From positions 1 to 32,339 of the forward strand of contig CAZVBA010000003.1 of NCBI GenBank assembly GCA_964625325.1: 32,339 bases of DNA. Reading direction: 5' to 3'. Shown one piece after another: positions 30,040 through 32,339 of the stretch. The stretch's first letter is position 1. Every line of letters begins with the position of its first letter. The notes beneath the pieces are model-generated. The model searched no databases. It had not been told where the DNA came from and was given only the letters and a program-made list of their open reading frames with translations. This stretch comes from CAZILM01 sp964625325 (GTDB taxonomy: Bacteria; Patescibacteriota; Saccharimonadia; Saccharimonadales; CAYVSP01). A program made the translations under genes and the position numbers.

Positions 30040-31305
30040 ATGACAAAAAGAAATTATATATACAGTCGGTTACTGATAGCTGTTCTGCTGCTGGGTCTTA
30101 TTAGTGGGGCGCTGTCGAGCATTTTTGCCAGCAGAGCTAGTGCTGCCCAGTTGACCTCACGTTCCTTGACGCTTTCTACGGCAGTCATTAGTCAGACCGG
30201 CGTTAACTATGCCTTTGCTTTTACGCTTGGTACGACATCGACAGTACAGGGGCTTAAGTTTGAGGCCTGTACGGCGGCGCTTAGTACTTGTACTGCCCCG
30301 ACCGGTCTTAGTTTCTCCAGTGCGACTTTCGGTTCACAAGCCAGCTGGACTAATGCCACCAACTTTGCGGTCGATAATACCGGCGCTAACGACTGTACGC
30401 CGGCTGCCAACGTACTGTGTGCCAACCGTACTCAGGCCGGCTCGGAAACGGCCGGGGCGCGCAGTATTAACTTCGGCACCATTACCAATCCGAGCGGTGC
30501 CAGCTGCAGCAGCAATCCGAACTGTACGTTTTTTATTCACATCACTACCTACACTACCAATAACTATACTGGCGGCAGTATTACCGATACGGGAACAGTA
30601 GCCAGCTCCACCACACAAACTTTGACCATTGCCGCGCGCATTCAAGAAGTCCTTAACTTCTGCATTGGTAGTACCACCGTTAACGATGCTACCACCAGCC
30701 CGGGTACAGATTGTAGCGCCATTAGCGGCACCACCGTCGACTTGGGCGTCCTGGACTCCAGCCAAATAACCGTATCGCCCGTCTCTTCAAGTACTAGCGG
30801 TAATTCCACGAACGGCGTGGCTATGTTAAAAACTAACGCTAGTAATGGATCCAGCGTTACCTACCGGGCTATCCAGCAATCCGGCACTAATCACCAAGGT
30901 GCTCTGCGCGTGGTGGGAGCGTCGTGCAACTCGGGTACCGTTAGCACCGATCAGTGTATTACTAGTTCGTCGTCGCAGATCACCTTTACGGCCGGTACTG
31001 AAGATTTTGGCATGACGGTTGGCGGCACCAATTGCGGCAGCACCACCTCGTACAGCTGCGCCTTAACCAGCGGTACTAATAACCTGAAAGCCGTCAGTGG
31101 CTATATCGGCGCCTCAGCGACATCATATGGTACCTCAAATGGCTTCAAATGGCGCGAAGACGGCAACACCGACCAGATTGCTTCGGCCACTACGGCCGTA
31201 GATGACGAAGCGCTGATATTAAGGTTTGCGGCGACCCCCAATATCGTGACGCCGACCGGCTCCTATCAGGCCCAGGGTGACTTCATCGCCATTGCTACTT
31301 ACTAA
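30040..31305 (+). CDS. Secreted surface protein, tandem paralogue 2 (421 aa)
   Basis: It has a signal peptide (MTKRNYIYSRLLIAVLLLG and on, cleavage near ASA-AQ) and a mature part collinear with the 28591 product: SRSLTLSTAV, GLKFEACTAALSTC, ANDCTPAANVLC, SINFGTITNPSG, LNFCIGSTTV, DCSAISGTTVDLG, EDFGMTVGGTNCGSTT and DDEALILRFAATP. Differences are scattered rather than blocky, so the duplication is not very recent, although each copy has its own promoter. Function unknown; likely surface-exposed or secreted. Confidence 0.75.
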   Translation: MTKRNYIYSRLLIAVLLLGLISGALSSIFASRASAAQLTSRSLTLSTAVISQTGVNYAFAFTLGTTSTVQGLKFEACTAALSTCTAPTGLSFSSATFGSQASWTNATNFAVDNTGANDCTPAANVLCANRTQAGSETAGARSINFGTITNPSGASCSSNPNCTFFIHITTYTTNNYTGGSITDTGTVASSTTQTLTIAARIQEVLNFCIGSTTVNDATTSPGTDCSAISGTTVDLGVLDSSQITVSPVSSSTSGNSTNGVAMLKTNASNGSSVTYRAIQQSGTNHQGALRVVGASCNSGTVSTDQCITSSSSQITFTAGTEDFGMTVGGTNCGSTTSYSCALTSGTNNLKAVSGYIGASATSYGTSNGFKWREDGNTDQIASATTAVDDEALILRFAATPNIVTPTGSYQAQGDFIAIATY

Positions 31306-31329
31306 ACAGCGGTGCGCCACTCAAACCTG

Positions 31330-31335
31330 TATAGT
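31330..31335 (+). promoter_or_regulatory. -10 box deciding the start of the third surface-protein gene
   Basis: TATAGT lies 6 nt before an in-frame GTG at 31342, the same spacing as at cutA, tatD and others. The ATG at 31354, 12 nt further on, is the alternative. Confidence 0.4.
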
Positions 31336-31341
31336 TAGCTG

Positions 31342-32339
31342 GTGAAGCATATTATGAAAGCCATAGCTATGCCCGCAGCCTACAAAAGACCACTAGTCTG
31401 GACAAGTATCCTTCTGCTGTGTCTGGCAGTCTGGCCCCGCCATTACGCTCTGGCGGCTACCCTCAGCAATCGTTCCATTACCGTACCAACGGCGCTGACG
31501 GGGGCTACCACTAACCACCAGTTTCGCTTCAACTACATCAGTTCGTCGAGTGTCGGTTCAGTCTCATTTGAATATTGCGATAATAGTCCGCTAGACAGCG
31601 ATACCTGCAACCCGCCAGCCGGTCTCGATGTATCCAACGTTAATTTGGCGGCCCAGTCGGGCCAAGTCGGCTTTAGTATAGACAGTAATACCACCACCAA
31701 TCGCATCGTCATAACCCGGCCGGCGCTGACTGTGATTCCGGGTGCGGCCAGCTACACATTCAGTAATGCGGTTAACGCCTCGACGGCTAATAAAACGATT
31801 TTTGTGCGTATCAACACGCACGCCAGCACGGACGGCAGCGGCGCCACGATTGACAACGGGGCGGTTGCTTTTACCTTGACCGGCGGCCTGGCCGTCAACG
31901 CCTTTGTGCCGCCTTTCTTAACGCTGTGCGCCGGTGTTACTGTGGCGATTAACTGTTCAAGCACTAACGGCTTGGGCATCAACCTCGGCATACTTAGTCC
32001 TACTCACGCCAGCGTTGGTACCACCCAAACGGCCGCTGCTACTAACGATAATGGCGGTTATACCTTATCTATCCAAGGCCTGACAATGACTTCCGGTAAT
32101 AACACCATTTCGGCGCTGACTACGCCGACTATTTCCTCACCGGCCACTAGTCAATTTGGTATCAATGCGCGGGCCAACACTAATCCTAATGTCGGCCGTG
32201 ACCCTGAGGGCAGCGGTTCGGCGACACCGACGGCTGACTACAACCAGTCTAATCTGTTCACTTTCCGCAACGGCGATACCATCGCCAACTCGACGATAGC
32301 TACCGACTTTAACCGCTTCACCATATCCTACCTGGTCAA
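31342..32339 (+). CDS. Secreted surface protein, third family member (3'-truncated by window)
   Basis: An open frame runs from the GTG at 31342 (or ATG at 31354) to the window end without a stop, at least 332 codons. It has a signal peptide (hydrophobic LVWTSILLLCLAVW, cleavage near ALA-AT). The first part follows the tandem paralogues (SNRSITVPTA, FEYCDNSP, PPAGLDVS, LCAGVTVAINC). The last part matches the 246-aa protein at 27076 (QFGINARANTNP, NGDTIANS, FTISYL). It is thus a link between the two protein types. The 3' end lies outside the window. Confidence 0.75.
   Translation, partial: MKHIMKAIAMPAAYKRPLVWTSILLLCLAVWPRHYALAATLSNRSITVPTALTGATTNHQFRFNYISSSSVGSVSFEYCDNSPLDSDTCNPPAGLDVSNVNLAAQSGQVGFSIDSNTTTNRIVITRPALTVIPGAASYTFSNAVNASTANKTIFVRINTHASTDGSGATIDNGAVAFTLTGGLAVNAFVPPFLTLCAGVTVAINCSSTNGLGINLGILSPTHASVGTTQTAAATNDNGGYTLSIQGLTMTSGNNTISALTTPTISSPATSQFGINARANTNPNVGRDPEGSGSATPTADYNQSNLFTFRNGDTIANSTIATDFNRFTISYLV

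Noticed and set aside
28591..31305. CRISPR or short tandem DNA repeats in the Thr/Ser-rich region
   Set aside because: Similarity is at the protein level between two whole genes. There are no regularly spaced identical short repeats with spacers.

Overview
The window looks like a chromosomal segment of a Candidate Phyla Radiation bacterium, most likely a Candidatus Saccharibacteria (TM7) relative. This rests on compact genes, a cupredoxin-like protein with a His-x-His ending, an LPG-synthase/DUF998-type membrane pair, Ser/Thr-rich secreted proteins, and many genes whose -10 box lies 6-9 nt before the start codon. UGA is used as an ordinary stop. The assignment is from recall of family features, not from a database search.

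Layout. 1-3285: 3' part of typA, an unknown gene, a secreted GH25/DUF1906-like hydrolase, cutA and csaA. 3282-6232: a small-protein pair (SHOCT protein and a 47-aa basic protein) divergent from an OmpR-type response regulator/histidine kinase pair, then a cupredoxin-like protein and a 40-aa ORF. 6241-10015: an MprF/DUF2156-like lipid aminoacyltransferase divergent from a DUF998-like membrane protein, then a cytoplasmic GH37 trehalase. 10190-13405 (minus): an orphan histidine kinase and a membrane-anchored family 5 solute-binding protein. 13569-15656: an unknown charged protein, tRNA-Val(CAC), a degenerate OMP-decarboxylase-like protein and a Nudix hydrolase. 15844-20152: metG, tatD, two unknown small genes and a cysteine desulfurase.

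20188-25993 is the most unusual part. It is a tightly overlapping seven-gene operon in canonical F-ATPase order (c-like, b, delta, alpha, gamma, beta, epsilon), but with no a subunit. The gene in the c position encodes a 280-aa protein with a large extracytoplasmic domain fused to a c-subunit-like hairpin that keeps the polar GRNP loop and lacks the ion-binding carboxylate. Beta and epsilon are shortened at their C termini. The F1 catalytic motifs are intact. This suggests an ATP-hydrolysing F1-like motor coupled to a surface structure rather than an ATP synthase.

25997-32339: a run of surface proteins. It contains a tail-fibre-like anchored protein convergent with the ATPase operon, then five secreted or anchored proteins, including two tandem paralogues and a partial third member at the window edge.

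Non-coding structure. A 96-97 nt intergenic element occurs three times (10065-10161, 15689-15785, 17332-17427), with conserved ends and a central 7-bp stem that covaries. A second small nested hairpin occurs twice (6050-6084 and 15787-15827), each time just before a Shine-Dalgarno and start codon.
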